A DNA stretch of 64,000 nt from Hymenopus coronatus (GCA_030762935.1 CM060900.1:290932236-290996235), one strand, 5' to 3'. Shown: positions 11,185 to 22,579, numbered from the stretch's first letter. Numbers and translations: made by a program. Notes: generated by a model from the sequence alone, not told the origin.

Positions 11185-12470
11185 CTTCAAGGTTTCCGGA
11201 TCGAACCAAGAATCCTTAAGATTCCACCTGAGCATTAATGATGAAACGCAGAGTAACAATTGTCTAAGTTAGACACGTGATCGCAAACGCTGCCTAAAGT
11301 GTTTGCCAATTTAAACGTATGAACAACAGCTCCAGTAGGTGTTTTGAGATCGGAGATAGGCATATGGGTCAATTTTGCGGTCACGCACCTCAGCTTATCC
11401 CAGACAACAGAGGAAGATGTATTTCGATGAAAAAAAAAAAAAAAAAACAACTAAAAACTTGTATAACTATTGCTAATAACTTGCCTAGATTTGGCACGCA
11501 TCTTCTTACACTCAATCGGGTTTTACAGTGTAGGGCAATGCTGGAAATCCGCAACAGCATGCCTACAAGCAGAAATGGCATTACGACGTTCATCGGCTCA
11601 CAGAGAAGCCGGAAATCGACATGGGGGCCAGTTAAATGGGGAATAGGTTGCTCAGCAGTAACAATAGTGGTAGACGTGAGGTGTTTGACTAAAAAAATGC
11701 ACCAAGGCCTGCTCGTTGTAGTTAAAAACGACCAAACAAGAAAATAAGGTTCCAGTTGGCTCCATCTAAAGGCTGTCTAGATCAATATATGGAACATACG
11801 TGTTGTGCAATAGAGACTTATAAGAACTGGAAAGTGATAACTAGAATGTAAGTCAGAAAGAATATTCCAGTGCAAGCTAACTGCTTAAGTTGGATAACAG
11901 ACCACTATACCATGGTGAGAAAAACTGTGCAAAAGCGGCAGATAGAAATGTAGGCTCTCAGGCGTTTAGGAGAGCTAGGTTACTGTTGTCCAAGAAATCT
12001 GCAATTCACTTACCTCTCCCACAAGCCCAAGATGAACCCGAAAATTGGTGGTGAGCATTCAAGGCCCCAAACAAACAGAAAAGCAGTTGGTGTTGGAGAA
12101 ATTAAGTCTTCCAAATCTGTGAGTGAGAGGTCGTATGATGGAGGCAAATATACACAACAAATAATAAGGCTGATGTAGGCTAGCTTAATCCTTACAACTA
12201 CTGACTAGATCTCAGACTATAAGAACAGAGAGTCAGCAAACCTATCGTCTCTAAGAAGCATCATAGTGCGCTCAGGTGCAGGTATATCCTCTTCTAGTAA
12301 TAAATCACACCGCACAGAAGAATAGCACCTGGAGGTAATATCATCTTGTGGACGGAGCTTCGCCTCCTGTAAGTAGACAACCAAAGGCTGACTCTGGTTG
12401 AGCAGTTGTTCACGCTCTGGCCGATGTGGTCGACAGAAGCATATGCCCAACTCTAGAACAGTCATGGTGA
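11185..12470 (-). pseudogene. J1-a ORF2 fragment: AP-type endonuclease and linker
   Basis: On minus, 12,465-12,217 reads REQLLNQSQPLVVYLQEAKL and then RPQDDITSRCYS...RCDLLLEED, matching the first half of the LINE AP-endonuclease (the LQETKL block with its catalytic Glu at the third residue, present here as Ala in LQEAKL). 11,450-11,235 reads VVWDKLRCVTAKLTHMPISD and then VSNLDNCYSAFHH, the linker preceding the RT in J1-b and J1-f. Several stops occur and the RT is missing. Confidence 0.65.
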
Positions 12471-12539
12471 ATAGAATGGTGTAGGTTCTAAATTGAACGG
12501 CGTCCCTTCCTATTGGGCTGAGCTGTTCGGTTTAATTTG

Positions 12540-13600
12540 TTCTTCTTCACCCTCTCACTAACACCCTTTTCAGGAGCGCGTTCCTGCTGCTTAAGCAAGA
12601 GCCTCAAAACGATTCGAAGTACTGACTATGGTCAATCGGATATCTTTCCAGAAGACTCCTCAGAAGTGTATCTGTGTGGAGAGTGGAACAGACTTTTACT
12701 ACCCCTGGATGATTTAGATGCAGATGTTACACGTTCTTTAAGGAAGTCGGTTGTAAAATAGCTTGTCTAGAAATTTTTCTCAGAAGCAGAATACACAAAG
12801 GCTTTATCAGTCTTACTGGATAATAATTGGGCTTTACTCCGCGCTATATTGGCGGATTTGGCAGAAGTAGACACCGACGTACAGGGAGATGGCTTCGGCA
12901 GTGGTTTGGCAACGATAATCTTTTCGGAAATTGTGGTCCTTTGATACTATAGGCCTCAGCTGCAATTTCTCGCCTTTGGAACGGTTTAGCTCCGACTGAG
13001 CTATAAGTACCTTCTCTTCCGAGAAGGACACCTCTTTTGCCCGTATCTCCTGGATGGTCCTCTCATTTGCCAAATGGGGGCATTCCCGGAGGACCACTGC
13101 CCCGTTGTAGTTGACACAAGATGGTGTTGACGTGCAACTGCCATCGTGCGTGATATCTTCGCAGAACACGCATGTAGTCCAATCAATACAGAACTCGCTG
13201 GGTATATAGAGAGCAAAAATTGTAGCTCCTGAGAGGGCTTGGGAGGAACGGACTAACCTCGATGAATTTGCACCTTTTCTTATTCGCTTGGGGTAGATCT
13301 ATCTCATTAAAGGTAAGGAACAGGGTAGGAATAGGTACGAAAACACCATTTATTCTCCTCTAAACCCTGTTGTCTTGAATCTCCTCATTGGACACACTGT
13401 CCCAGGTGATGACAACGCCGCGCGAGGAGTTCAAGATCTTCATCATCAAGACCGGGTAGCTGCCCATCATATTGGCTCTCAATAGTGTGGTTGCCTGGGG
13501 TGCTGACACTGCTTCAACCAGGAGCGTGCCATTACGAGTTCGAACAGCGGACTTTAAAGGACTACCTACTCTGTCTAGGTCCTTCTAGATTGCCATTGAA
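12540..13600 (-). pseudogene. J1-a ORF1: nucleic-acid-binding protein with zinc knuckles
   Basis: About 13,560-13,380 (minus) reads RNGTLLVEAVSAPQATTLL and then SSRGVVITWDSVSNEEIQ, the RRM-like N-domain shared by the J1 copies. 13,230-12,990 carries the cysteine-rich part: CEDITHDGSCTSTPSCVNYN and then ECPHLANERTIQEIRAKE, a zinc-knuckle layout typical of Jockey-superfamily ORF1 proteins, with one Cys replaced by Tyr. The C-terminal serine-rich tail is frameshifted. In a living element the protein coats the RNA. Stops between blocks make this a pseudogene. Confidence 0.65.
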
Positions 13601-14177
13601 CTAACCGACGAAAATGTCCTTCCTTCCTCTGTTCTTCCAATCACAAAGTAGTGAGGATCACTGGCCTCGACTGCTTCCTTTCCGAACACTAAACGATAGG
13701 GATGTGGTTTTCTGTTCCATAAAACATTTTATTCATCCTCCAGTTCTCCCCATTCAGCAAAGACCCCAACCTGGGGTCAGCACACTGGAGTGGCCGGACT
13801 ACACAAGGGATAAATCAGGTTCGCCGTCTCATTCACCCTGAAGTTCGGTATTGTACTTAGTCCTGGCCGATTAAGTTAATCCCTAGCCTCCCGTTTAGGT
13901 GAAGCAGTAAGCAATGGGTTGAATGAAGTTGCACACCTTCTTCAGTCACTGAAAGAAGATCGTCAGACTCGGATATGCAACCCTCAACCAAACATAATAA
14001 ACCTTTCCACCGACACGGGTGTCCACGCACAGCTTTCAGGTCGATGGGCGTTTTAATAGACTGACTCCCTCACCACTTAGGCCTCCACACGAGGGAGTCA
14101 AGGTTGATGAAGGACCCCGGGTGCCAAAACCGTACCTACCGTGGTAGGCCCCTGAGGGATCACCGTAGAATAGCTAT

Positions 14178-14990
14178 AGTCAGTTGTATGGTATAACAAC
14201 TAAATTGAAAGGCGGTTCCACTTATTCGGTTGTGCAGATCGGTTTAATATATTCTTTTTGTCGTCAGACTAACACTGTTTTCGGGACACGATCCTGCCGC
14301 TTACATATTGTCCATCTAGCAGTGATGACTGAATCGTCCTGCTCCATTTCCTCCACGAGGAAGGACCCATCTAATAGAGAATTTCGACTCGAGGTTTTCG
14401 AGCCGATTAGTCATACTGGTTGACGAAGATGGTGGTCGCCGTTCTCTGCTCTGCCCAGAGGATTCCTTGGACGAAGATTTACGCGGATTCGTCTGGGTGC
14501 CATTTGTAGTAAAAGAGTGAGATAAGTACTATCACACGAAGTCTACTCGGAGAGTGACTTGGACATTTCCTTCCCTTAGCTATTTTACTAAGGGCTATAA
14601 ACTGTGTTTCAGGAAGCCGGTCCGGATATTTTTTTGTTCTATGGGCTTTCGCAGATGCAAAATACTCGACGGCTATGTCTGACTTGATTCCCGAGGCGAA
14701 AGTTTGGGTGACATTTTATCTGAAATATTCCTTATAGTGGCGGAGTTCGCAGATGACGCGGACGTAGACGTGGATGTTGAGGGCTTTGTCAGTGATCTGG
14801 CTATGAGAATCTTATATAGTATTAAGTCCTGGCCAATTGACGACGGGTGATTTAGGCTCTAGCCTCCCGTTTAGCGAAATATAACCAAGGTGGCGTATGA
14901 GTCTTAGCACCCTCCACAGTTACTGAAAGACATAAACCCTGATTCAGATATGCAACCCTAAACAAACCAGAATATCCCTTCACACTGACA
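14178..14990 (-). mobile_element. J1-e: internally deleted J1 fragment
   Basis: On minus, 14,990-14,840 matches the J1 5' UTR block (compare 13,860-14,030) and is followed directly by 14,820-14,200, which matches the ORF1 C-terminus and the ORF1/ORF2 spacer (compare 26,600-27,300). About 1 kb, holding the ORF1 N-domain and zinc knuckles, is absent. The copy lies between J1-a (5' end near 14,150) and the plus-oriented J1-f. Confidence 0.6.
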
Positions 14991-15153
14991 CGGAGAGTGG
15001 GCCTAGTTAATCGACCAGGGCCTGGAACTCCAAGGTTATTGCGAAGGAGAGCCTCCTATATTCCCTGTGTAGCCCTTTGACCTTATAAGGGTGAACCTCC
15101 GTTGGGCTTCGTGGTGGGTGGGCAGCACTATGGGATGAAGTTAAGCCTTTTTT

Positions 15154-15420
15154 ATGGAAAAATCAAAAATAAATCCTTATAACCAGGCAAAAGAAGTAGT
15201 TGACTCAAGTGGTCGTCGCTACTTAGTTGTCACTAGAACGGAGGAAGTCAGAAACTTCACCGCGGACAGCCGTTTTGCAATCAAGCCCGAAATGGAACAA
15301 TCTTGGTGGAAGCAGTTTCAGCATGCAAGGTAGCCAAATCCCTTTGAGCCAATATGTTAGGGAACCATCCGATTAAGTTGGAAATAATAAGACCTTTAAC
15401 TCCTTGCGTAGCGTTGTCAC
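15154..15420 (+). pseudogene. J1-f ORF1 N-terminal fragment
   Basis: It starts MEKSKINPYNQAKEVVDSSG, continues RRYLVVTRTEEVRNF, and after frameshifts reaches KTFNSLRSVVT, the counterpart of the N-domain end seen in J1-a (SSRGVVITWD). The same start region is seen in J1-c (KEVVEFNGQLTV). At 15,421 the sequence jumps to ORF2 (RALEDRGNWNLYSRLAIL). Confidence 0.6.
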
Positions 15421-16277
15421 CCCCCGCGCTTTGGAGGATCGAGGCAACTGGAACCTTTATTCTCGTTTGGCTATTTTAACTGCAGCGAGCACGACCCGGT
15501 GGATTTCTTAGTTGAACATACCATAGCCACCATTCTTCCTGCGGCCGAGCAGTCTATTCCGCGGTCGACTGTCCAATTTCATCAATTTCCTGTTTTTTGG
15601 AGGACAATTGAATATGGTGATGCTATTCTTGCTCGCAGACATGTTTTTTGAATTTTTCAGCGTCGCCCTACGCTGGAAACCCCAATATAATAATTTAGTA
15701 GGATGCGTTTCAAAATTAGAAAACCTCCTTTAATCGACATGCATCTTCCTCTGTTGTATGGAATAAGCTAGGGAGTGTGGCCTAAAAATTTACCAATAAG
15801 CCTTTTGCCCGCCTCACAAGCACCTGCTGAAGCTGTTATTGATGCGTTTGACGTAGCGAGCACTTTAGGCCATGCTATCACTCAGGTATCTAACTCAGAC
15901 AATTATTCCACTGAGTTTATTACCGTTAAGACTGAGGTAGAATTTCAGGATTCTCCTTTCATTCCGGAAACCTTGAAAATTAAAATCGCTTTTTCACCAT
16001 GGCGGAGTTAGATCATGCACTTTTATCTCCGCGCAACACTGCACACAGTCCAGTTGGCACCCACGTTCAAATATTGTAGCATCTGTAGAGGTAAGATTTT
16101 CGTACTCCAGCTCTATATACCTGTCTGGGTTGACGTCACCTTTCCCGGGAAGTGACGAAAGGTCAACATCATACGTACTCTAAAAGCCGAAAGGACTGTA
16201 ATCTTCCACCCAGCTACTGCCCTATTTCCCTTGCCAGTTGCGTTTGCAAGGTGATAGAAAGCATGATACATTGGTTG

Positions 16278-16796
16278 TTGGTGTGGTGGCTGGAATCTTA
16301 CTATTTACTGATGAGCACCCAGTGCTGTTTTCGACGACGTCGATCAGCCGCTGACGTTTAATGCTTTCGACGCAGATAATTGGCGGGTTTCTTAGGAACT
16401 GGCAAAGAGTTGGAATAAATAATACATAATAAATGGGTTGTTTTTTTTTTGTAGTGTTTAACGCCCACTTTTACTGCTCTGGCAACGCAGGCGATGACAC
16501 TGATGATACATGAAGATGGAGCCCCGGTGGAATCAGATGGCGGGGGAAACCGGAGAACCAGGAGAAAACCCGCCCCTGCGCCGCTTTGTCCACCGCAAAT
16601 CTCACATATGGTTGCTTGGGATTGAACCCGAGCACTCTAGGTGAATGGGCAGTTGGTGTGGTGGGTGGAATCCCACTATTTACTGATGAACACCCAGTGC
16701 GGTTTTCGACGACGTCTATCAGCCGCTGACTACCTTTAATGCTTTCGACTCAGATCATTGGCGGGTTTCTTGGGAACTGTCAAAGGGTTGGAATAT
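16278..16796 (+). repeat. About 140-bp duplicated RT segment flanking an S1 SINE
   Basis: The segments 16,278-16,417 and 16,653-16,796 are two diverged copies of the same RT sequence. Both begin ttggtgtggtgg and include tttcgacgacgt and the frame CCFRRRRSAAD / CGFRRRLSAAD. They are offset by 375 bases. Between them is the S1 copy. The duplication is far longer than a normal SINE target-site duplication. Confidence 0.8.
16438..16652 (-). mobile_element. S1 SINE, minus orientation, head slightly truncated
   Basis: Read on minus it contains the B-box-like region (gggttcaatccc), the body (cacatatgagatttgcggtg, ggagccccatcttca) and the diagnostic tail gcgttaaacactac plus an A-run (seen as the T-run at 16,441 on plus). 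The A-box end is missing or blurred by the repeated gaatggg at both borders, which may be the target-site duplication. Confidence 0.8.
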
Positions 16797-18833
16797 TTAT
16801 TGATCTCAAGAAGGCTTATGGTAGGATTTGGAGGGCAGGGATCTTAGGCTCCCTTGCACTACTGGAATTACGTAGACGCCTACCGTTGTTCATTCAGGGG
16901 TTTATAAGGGACTGCAAGGGTCGGTTTGGTTTTTTCGAAACCTTTTCTTCAAGAGAACGGAATTCCGCAGTGATCCGTATTAGCGTCACGTAATTTGCTA
17001 CAGCGATTACTTCTGTATCACAATGTGTTCCCCCAAGTGTCTCGTCCTGCCATTCCTGGACGGCTTTGCTATCTTCTGTACTTCTCAACGTACGCTGTTT
17101 TTGGAACGCCATCTTTAGAAGTGTTTAAACAACTTTTATGATTACAGCTCTAAGCACGGCTTTCACTTCTCAACTGAGAATTTTCTCTGCGTAAATTTCT
17201 GGGGCCGTAGATTACCACATTTTTTCGACTCGGGCCATCTTTAAATCCATTTGCAGATGGGCGAGATTCTCTGGGTAGATAATCGGCCAGATACTTTGCC
17301 GGTCATTACATATAGCACAGCTGAAAGCGCGATGTGACAACTCTAAATATTTTACTGATACTAGGTGGTAAATCTCATGAAGCACGTCAAAAAGCGTTAC
17401 TGCGTGTTTGTCGTGCACTGATCCGAACTAAGTTATACTACGGATGCATTGTTTATATCTCATCATGACCATCTGTGCTGAGAAGATTAGATACTGTCCA
17501 TAATCAGGGCATCCGTGAGGCTTTTGTAGCCTTTCCAACCAGCCCAGATGTGAGCCTCTACGCCTAGTTGGTATACCCCCTCTGCGATTTCAGCGTGATG
17601 TCCTGTTAGCAAATTATGGCTGTGGGATTAAGTGCATGCCTATGCATCTAAAGTTTATCCGTTTTAACTGTACTGAGCCTGCAGGTGTTCGATTCAGAGA
17701 GCTCCTTCGAGAGGATGGTATACCAATACCTAGCGTGTTTCCCAAAAGAGTGAGAGAGGGGGGGCTGTACCTCCTCGGTTACGGGATACATCCCACATCC
17801 ATTTCGGGATATTGACATTTGGGAAGCCTGCGATGCCTGCGTGTAGTATCCGTACCATTTTTTTTATTTAGAATTATTATCCATTTACAGTGACTGAATG
17901 CGTATATACACCGTTGGAAGTAAGTGCAAGGAGATGTTGAATGTGCCTTGGTTACTTGAGCTGAATCACATACTTTCGGCTTGTCTAGTCACACATCCTT
18001 TTATACTGTGGAGCTGGGTGCTATTTAGCTAGCCATTCAGTATATTTATCATCGAAAACTGGGTTACTGCCTTATTCTGAATGATTCCCTTAGCGTACTT
18101 AGTAAGCTGCATAGTTACCATCCTTTAGCCCAGCACATTGAGGGTGCCCCGCACATTTTACACGCTTGTGGCGTTAATCTGTCTTGCACATGGGTTCCTG
18201 GACACATTATGGTATCGGGAAATGAGACGCAAAATTCGGCAATCATGAAGTTCAGTGTTACAGTTATTTGTTCCACGGCAGAACATTTTAGGCTTGTTTT
18301 TCGGAGAGCGGTACTTTCGTGCTGGCATGAAGAGTGGTCAGCTCTACGCGGCGACAAGCAATGGGTACTCAAGGATCCTCCGCTGCTCTGATCAACTTCC
18401 TCTCGCACATCCCGTCGTGAGGAAATGGCTTTGGCTCGCCTTCGTAGTGGTCACGGTTTTTTTTTTTTACACACAGCTGCCTGCTGTGTATAAAATAGGA
18501 TTTCCTGCTTCTATCTGTTCTTTATGTGGACAACCACTTACGGTCTGCCAGGTACTGTTGGAGTGTGCTCATCTAGCCTGTTTACGAGCCGCTCTGCGAC
18601 TGCCGGTCAGTACTAAAGTGATTTTGTTGGATGATAACAGAGCGTTTTTTTTTTTTTTTTTTTTTTTGTTTTGTTTTTTTTTTAACTTTTTAACATGTAT
18701 ACATTTAGCACTGGAGACTTTGATTTAGTCATTCTTTTTTGGCTCCGTTGGTTTTAAACGCTTTTAGCATCCCTATGGTTCGTGCTTTACATTTAAGGGT
18801 CATTTTAGTTATTTTTAATATTAATTTTTATCC

Positions 18834-18990
18834 TTTCTATTGCTCTCATATTTTGGTTTTAGGAACGATTATTTTGATAGGGCGCTTAGAACCTTGGAGT
18901 TGTGCGCTCTTTCTATTGCTCTCATCTTTTGGTTTTAGGAACGATTGTTTTGATAGGGCGCTTAGAACCTTGGAGTTGTGCGCCCCTAAC
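18834..18990 (+). repeat. 76-bp tandem duplication in the J1-f 3' UTR
   Basis: Attgctctcat...ggaacgatt...gatagggcgcttagaacc occurs at 18,839 and again at 18,915, nearly identical. The second copy ends in gcgcccctaacctcc, the 3' end resembling that of J1-b (gggcgctggtaacctagaag on its minus strand). Confidence 0.8.
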
Positions 18991-19019
18991 CTCCAATATT
19001 CTTCTTCATCATCACACGG

Positions 19020-19164
19020 GTCTTCAGGCACGGCATACACGTCGGTGGGCGTTTTGATGGACTGACTCCCTCACCACTCAGAGTTTGCCCACACGAGAGA
19101 GTCAGATTTGGCTCAGGACCCCGGCGCGCCAAACCCACACCTATAGTAGTAGGCCCGTGGGGAA
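19020..19164 (-). mobile_element. J1-d: isolated 5' UTR fragment of J1
   Basis: On minus it carries the promoter-proximal J1 block (gggcctactactataggtg, then the cgccggggtcctgagcc and gggagtgag blocks), matching 14,150-14,010, 20,463-20,610 and 29,030-28,870. It is squeezed between the J1-f 3' end and the end of the Penelope relic. Nothing of ORF1 remains. Confidence 0.65.
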
Positions 19165-19165
19165 T

Positions 19166-20110
19166 TCGACGCTAAATTGTATTCCAAATCCGGTATCCAG
19201 GCTTTTTGTGTACACGGAGAACTTTTTCTTTCCGTATGAAGTTATTTTGTATACAAATATTTCCATGGCCTACGTTTGCTGTCGAGCATAGTAATTAACA
19301 GTCGAAGATAGCACCTTAGGTTTTTTTAAAGCTTATGTCATGACCAAAGAGTAACGTATGTTCTGCCACCGAGGAGTTTTCTGTTTGTGGCATTCGGCTA
19401 TGTGGCTTGAATTCCTTTATTCTCTGGCTACGCTGCGCATTGTGGTGTCTATATTACACTTGCAGCAGATACAGGGAACTTTGTGTAACCTGTGAATGAA
19501 TGAGGTGGCGTTTATATATGACTGATTTTAGAAAATCTACTGTTGCGTGTTGGCTTGTGGACCGTGTCAATGCCATAGGAGCGCAGAAGTTTGTCTACAC
19601 GACCATACACATTCTTAACGTAAGGAAGTAAGACCATGGCTGTTGTATGGCGTGATTTCCATTCGGTGGCAAGCCTGGGACGAGGAACGCGATGGATCTT
19701 TTTTTGCGTGTAATCATTGACCTGGAAAGTCAAGTTTAGGAGAAAAAAAAATACAGTGTTATTAATGGAAGCTCTTTAGCTGCTGTGGTTCTCAGCGTCC
19801 CATTCTATACTGGGCGTGAAAGACCGCCTAATTTTGCTCAGAGGCCTCTCTATCAGTCTTGAGGTTCTTTTACGTACCGTAAATCTGCGACACGGTACCA
19901 ACGGCTTTACTTCCCTTCCGAAGGAAGCCATACTATGGATTTTTACACCGAAAAAATCCATCGTCCTCCGCCGGGTTTGAACCCGCGACCTTGGGTGTAT
20001 GAAGTTAGCATGGTAAACATTACACCACGGAGGGCAACGTCAAGTTTAGAAGTTGTAGCTGTTCTTTTAAATACTGTTCATAGCAAATCCTTTTGGCTTA
20101 ATCTGGAAGT
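19166..20110 (-). mobile_element. Second Penelope-like relic with a GIY-YIG domain, split by an S2 SINE
   Basis: On minus, 19,733-19,512 reads FQVNDYTQKKIHRVPRPR, then TAMVLLPYVKNVYGRVDKLL and SYGIDTVHKPTR, the conserved stretch at the end of the Penelope RT (LPY.....RI...L....I.TV.KPT). Further down come SSVAEHTLLFGHDISFKKT (about 19,330) and NNFIRKEKVLRVHKK (about 19,215), matching the AEH....GH.I and NNFNRKEG blocks of the GIY-YIG part. The GIY-YIG start itself is eroded. The SINE at 19,740-20,038 interrupts the RT end. Orientation and decay differ from the fragment at 4.7-5.6 kb, so this is an independent copy. Confidence 0.7.
19729..20049 (-). mobile_element. S2 SINE with an 11-bp target-site duplication
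   Basis: The element (19,740-20,038, head at the right) is flanked by gtcaagtttag on both sides (19,729-19,739 and 20,039-20,049). Read on minus it starts with a tRNA-like head (gccctccgtggtgtaatg...gggttcaaacccggcggagg) with recognisable A and B boxes and a nearly pairable acceptor stem. A body of about 200 bases follows, and the tail passes cgccc...gggacgctgagaaccacagc. It was inserted into the Penelope relic. Confidence 0.9.
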
Positions 20111-20462
20111 ATTTTAAGTATCTTCTCTATGACCCCATAATACTTTACAAGTGTAATATTACCTCAGAATTTAACTTCAGAAAACAATTATATTTTGCAA
20201 TGCTATAAAACATGCGAAATGTGAACAAATACCTGCAAATTATATTTTAGAAAATAAATGGTCAATTTGGCATAGCATTACAGTGATTGTACAAAAGATC
20301 CATAAGTGGAATTGCGAGGGCTTTCAAGCCCTCTGAAAGACACAAGTTATATACTTTACAGTCATTAGAGATAATGCTGAGCGCTTGCACTTTGCGTCAG
20401 AATTGCAACCGTCTGCAGCCACATGTATTATTTTAAATTGTACCTACCACTACCTCCCTTTC
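20110..20462. other. AT-rich spacer, nothing recognised
   Basis: It contains no long open frame or familiar repeat. It may be further Penelope-derived sequence too diverged to read. Confidence 0.35.
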
Positions 20463-20715
20463 ACCCTCCTCTCTTCAGGGGTCTACTACGGTAGGTACGG
20501 TTTTGGCACACCCGGAGTCTCGACTCAACCCTGACACCCTCGTGTGGGCAACCTCTAAGCGGTGAGCGAGTTAGTCCTTCCAAATGCCCATCCACGTGTA
20601 TGTCGTGAGTGGAGACCCGTGTAGCTGGAAAGGGATATCCCGGTTGGCTGAGTGTTGCGTATCTGAGCCTAGGCTATTGTTTTCCAGTAACTGGGGTTGG
20701 TGCGCAACCTAATAC

Positions 20716-20955
20716 ACCGTGCCGTGGACCAGTGGTTGGACCACTCACCTCACACCTAAATGGCCCTTGTTCGACCCTAAGCGACCACATATAAGATTTG
20801 GGGTGGACAAAGCGGCGCAGGGGCGGGTTTTCTCCGAGTTCTCCGGTTTCACACGCTATCACATTCCACCGGTGCTCCATCTTCATTCACAAGTGTCATC
20901 ACCTGCGGTGCCATGATTGTAAACGCGGGCGTTAAACACTATCCATAAAAAATAA
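20716..20955 (+). mobile_element. S1 SINE, full length, in the J1-c 5' UTR
   Basis: Head ccgtggaccagtggttggacc (A-box region), B-box region tgttcgaccct, then gcgaccacatataagatttg, the body, and tail gcgggcgttaaacactatcc with a short A-rich end. The flanking taatac on both sides (about 20,711 and 20,950) is a likely short target-site duplication. Confidence 0.85.
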
Positions 20956-21118
20956 TACGCCAATTTGGTTTCTGCTTCTTCTAAACGTGAGGCTATAGAC
21001 TAACCCAATTGGCCAGCACTAGGTGTTATACCGAACACAAGGGTGAGTGTGACAGCGCTCCCGCCATATCCCCAGCATAGTGATCCCTTGTTGGAGCACT
21101 GGGGGATGAATATTTTCA

Positions 21119-22160
21119 TCCTTTTTATGGCACACAACAAAACAAAAAGTAAAATTGTAATTTGCAAAGAAGTAGTCGAATTTAATGGTCAATTGACGGT
21201 ATGTCCAATGAGAAGCTTCAAGAAGATCAGGCAGAACAAGGCGTCACATCCGTCTATAGGGTTCAGCGGGGGAAAAATGGTGAACTCGTGCCTACAGGGA
21301 TCCTATTCCTTAATTTGATCGGTTAGATCACCCTGAAAGGATAAAGTAGGGTACCAAGACATCGAGGTTAGGCCCTACGTTCCGAAACTCTTATTCTGTT
21401 TAAAAAAGCCAGCAGTTTGGGCATACCAGCGTATTTTATACTCGTCGGTCTGCATGTTCTATCTCTGGCAACGTTTCGCACGATGGGGATTGCCATCTTG
21501 TGTGAACTGCAGTGGGGATCACCCATCTGGTTCCCGTGATTGCCCTCGTTTTGCTGAGGAGACGGCGATTTAGGAAATTCGGGTAAAAGGGAAGATGTCT
21601 TTCTCCCGTAAGCATATCCCACAACTCTCTGTCCGCTGGTCCGGGTTTTATATCTGTGCTACACCTAAACCGGTGCCGAGGTGGGAAATCGCAACACAGA
21701 TCTTGATACTAACGGAGCCACTATTGCAGAAATGATTATCGTCTCCATATCACTTACGAAGACCTCAACAACTACTTTGGAAACACCATCTGCCAAATCC
21801 ACCAATTTAAAACATATCTTCAGAACATTGACACCCCAACCGTCGGCCACAGTCAATAAAACCGGCAAAAGCGTCGAGTATTCTGCACACAGAAGGATTT
21901 CAAGATAAATTGGGTTAGGGCTGTCTTCCTTAAAGAACGAGTTGAACCTGCACACAGAACATCCAAAGTTGGAAAAAGTCCACCACACTCTTCACGCAGA
22001 TCCTCTTCTGGGGAATCTTCTGGCAGGAGCTCCGATTGGCGACGACCATCTTCGCCGGTCAATATCTCAAATCGATTCGAGGTCCTCGCACCGAAGTTCT
22101 CTATTGGTAAGAGGTCCTCCCCTGTGGAGGAGATAAAACCGGAGGATTCTACCCTCACTG
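21119..22160 (+). pseudogene. J1-c ORF1
   Basis: It opens MAHNKTKSKIVICKEVVEFN at about 21,127. The N-domain is poorly preserved. The zinc-knuckle block reads CVNCSGDHPSGSRDCPRFAE then ETAI-stop-EIRVK near 21,510-21,590, equivalent to ECPHLANERTIQEIR of J1-a. The C-terminal part is MIIVSISLTKTSTTTLETPS and later SQIDSRSSHRSS. The long minus open frames in the same place (21,665-22,158) are mirror frames, because J1-b shows which strand codes. Confidence 0.6.
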
Positions 22161-22261
22161 CCAGACAGACAGTGCGTAAGCGGCAGGATCGTGCTCCTGA
22201 AAAAAAGTGTTAGTCCGACGGTTAAAAGGGATAAATTAAACTGACCAACACCCTCCAAATA

Positions 22262-22579
22262 GCAGAAATGGATAATGGTTGGTAGATTTAGGGTGCTGAA
22301 CTTCTAGGTTACCAGCGCCCATAATAAAAATTAAAAGCGGCAGGACTACAGAGCTAAAATCAGATTAGAGCTGAGCAGATATAAAAAAACTAAAATTAAA
22401 GATAAAATTGAGATTAAAAAGTATTCAGTGATAAAAATTCGGTAAAAAGATAAAAACCATGTTGAACAGTGGATCAGGATAAGCTTCAAAGGGGCTAAAA
22501 ACTAAAACCAGAATACACTAAAATATTATTCGAACAGTGTAAGAATCAGATCCTGAGTATAAAGGAGACGTGATAAAAA
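22262..22579 (-). other. J1-b 3' UTR
   Basis: It is AT-rich on minus, with repeated TTTTTATC / TTTTAGTTTTTA stretches. Near its end comes gggcgctggtaacctagaag, the counterpart of gggcgcttagaaccttggag at the J1-f 3' end. The terminal sequence near 22,270 (accattatccatttctgc) replaces a plain poly(A). Confidence 0.6.

Larger units (their letters stand above)
11185..14150 (-). mobile_element. J1-a: Jockey-like LINE copy, 3' part missing
   Basis: This minus-oriented copy of LINE family J1 is recognised by alignment by eye with J1-b, c and f. In order on minus: a 5' UTR starting with the ggcctaccacggtaggtacgg block (about 14145), the ORF1 N-domain, ORF1 zinc knuckles, the ORF1 C-terminus, the ORF2 endonuclease and the linker before the RT. 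It ends at 11184, exactly where the Tigger relic begins, so RT and RNase H are absent. Non-LTR elements of this kind move by target-primed reverse transcription. No target-site duplication was identified. Confidence 0.75.
15421..18728 (+). pseudogene. J1-f ORF2: endonuclease end, reverse transcriptase, RNase H
   Basis: Frames in order: RALEDRGNWNLYSRLAILTA (end of endonuclease, 15,430), SSVVWNKLG...SDNYSTEFI (linker, 15,740-15,960), FTMAELDHAL (RT entry), PPSYCPISLASCVCKVIESM with FRRRRSAAD (RT fingers, 16,200-16,350), and then, after the SINE and duplication, VGIFIDLKKAYGRIWRAGIL (RT motif A, 16,790). The catalytic motif C is decayed (FLDGFAIFC near 17,060). The RNase H region (17,880-18,260) is badly broken. 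The C-terminal zinc-like motif CSLCGQPLTVCQVLLECAHL is clear at 18,520. In intact elements this polyprotein nicks DNA and copies the RNA. Confidence 0.75.
15000..19018 (+). mobile_element. J1-f: Jockey-like LINE copy reaching a 3' end
   Basis: Plus-oriented. It holds an ORF1 start at 15,154, ORF2 from the end of the endonuclease to the C-terminal cysteine motif at 18,728, and a 3' UTR ending near ctccaatattcttcttcatc (about 19,018). ORF1 is cut at about 15,420 and joined straight to the endonuclease end, so about 2 kb is deleted. Inside are an S1 SINE (16,440-16,650) and a 140-bp duplication of RT sequence. Stops and frameshifts are frequent. Confidence 0.75.
20463..22261 (+). mobile_element. 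J1-c: Jockey-like LINE copy, 5' UTR and ORF1 only
   Basis: Plus-oriented. The 5' UTR block ggtctactacggtaggtacgg lies at 20,476. The UTR is split by an S1 SINE, then ORF1 runs from 21,119 to about 22,160. The copy stops near 22,261 where it meets the 3' end of J1-b on the other strand. ORF2 is absent. Confidence 0.7.

Noticed and set aside
19935..20040. tRNA genes at S1, S2, S3 and S4 heads
   Set aside because: A and B boxes are present, but the stems do not pair fully, the copies are multiple with shared 3' bodies, and several have target-site duplications. They are SINE heads.
21665..22158. Minus-strand protein of about 100 residues with an RFEIL-like motif
   Set aside because: It is the mirror frame of J1 ORF1. 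J1-b establishes that the coding strand here is plus.
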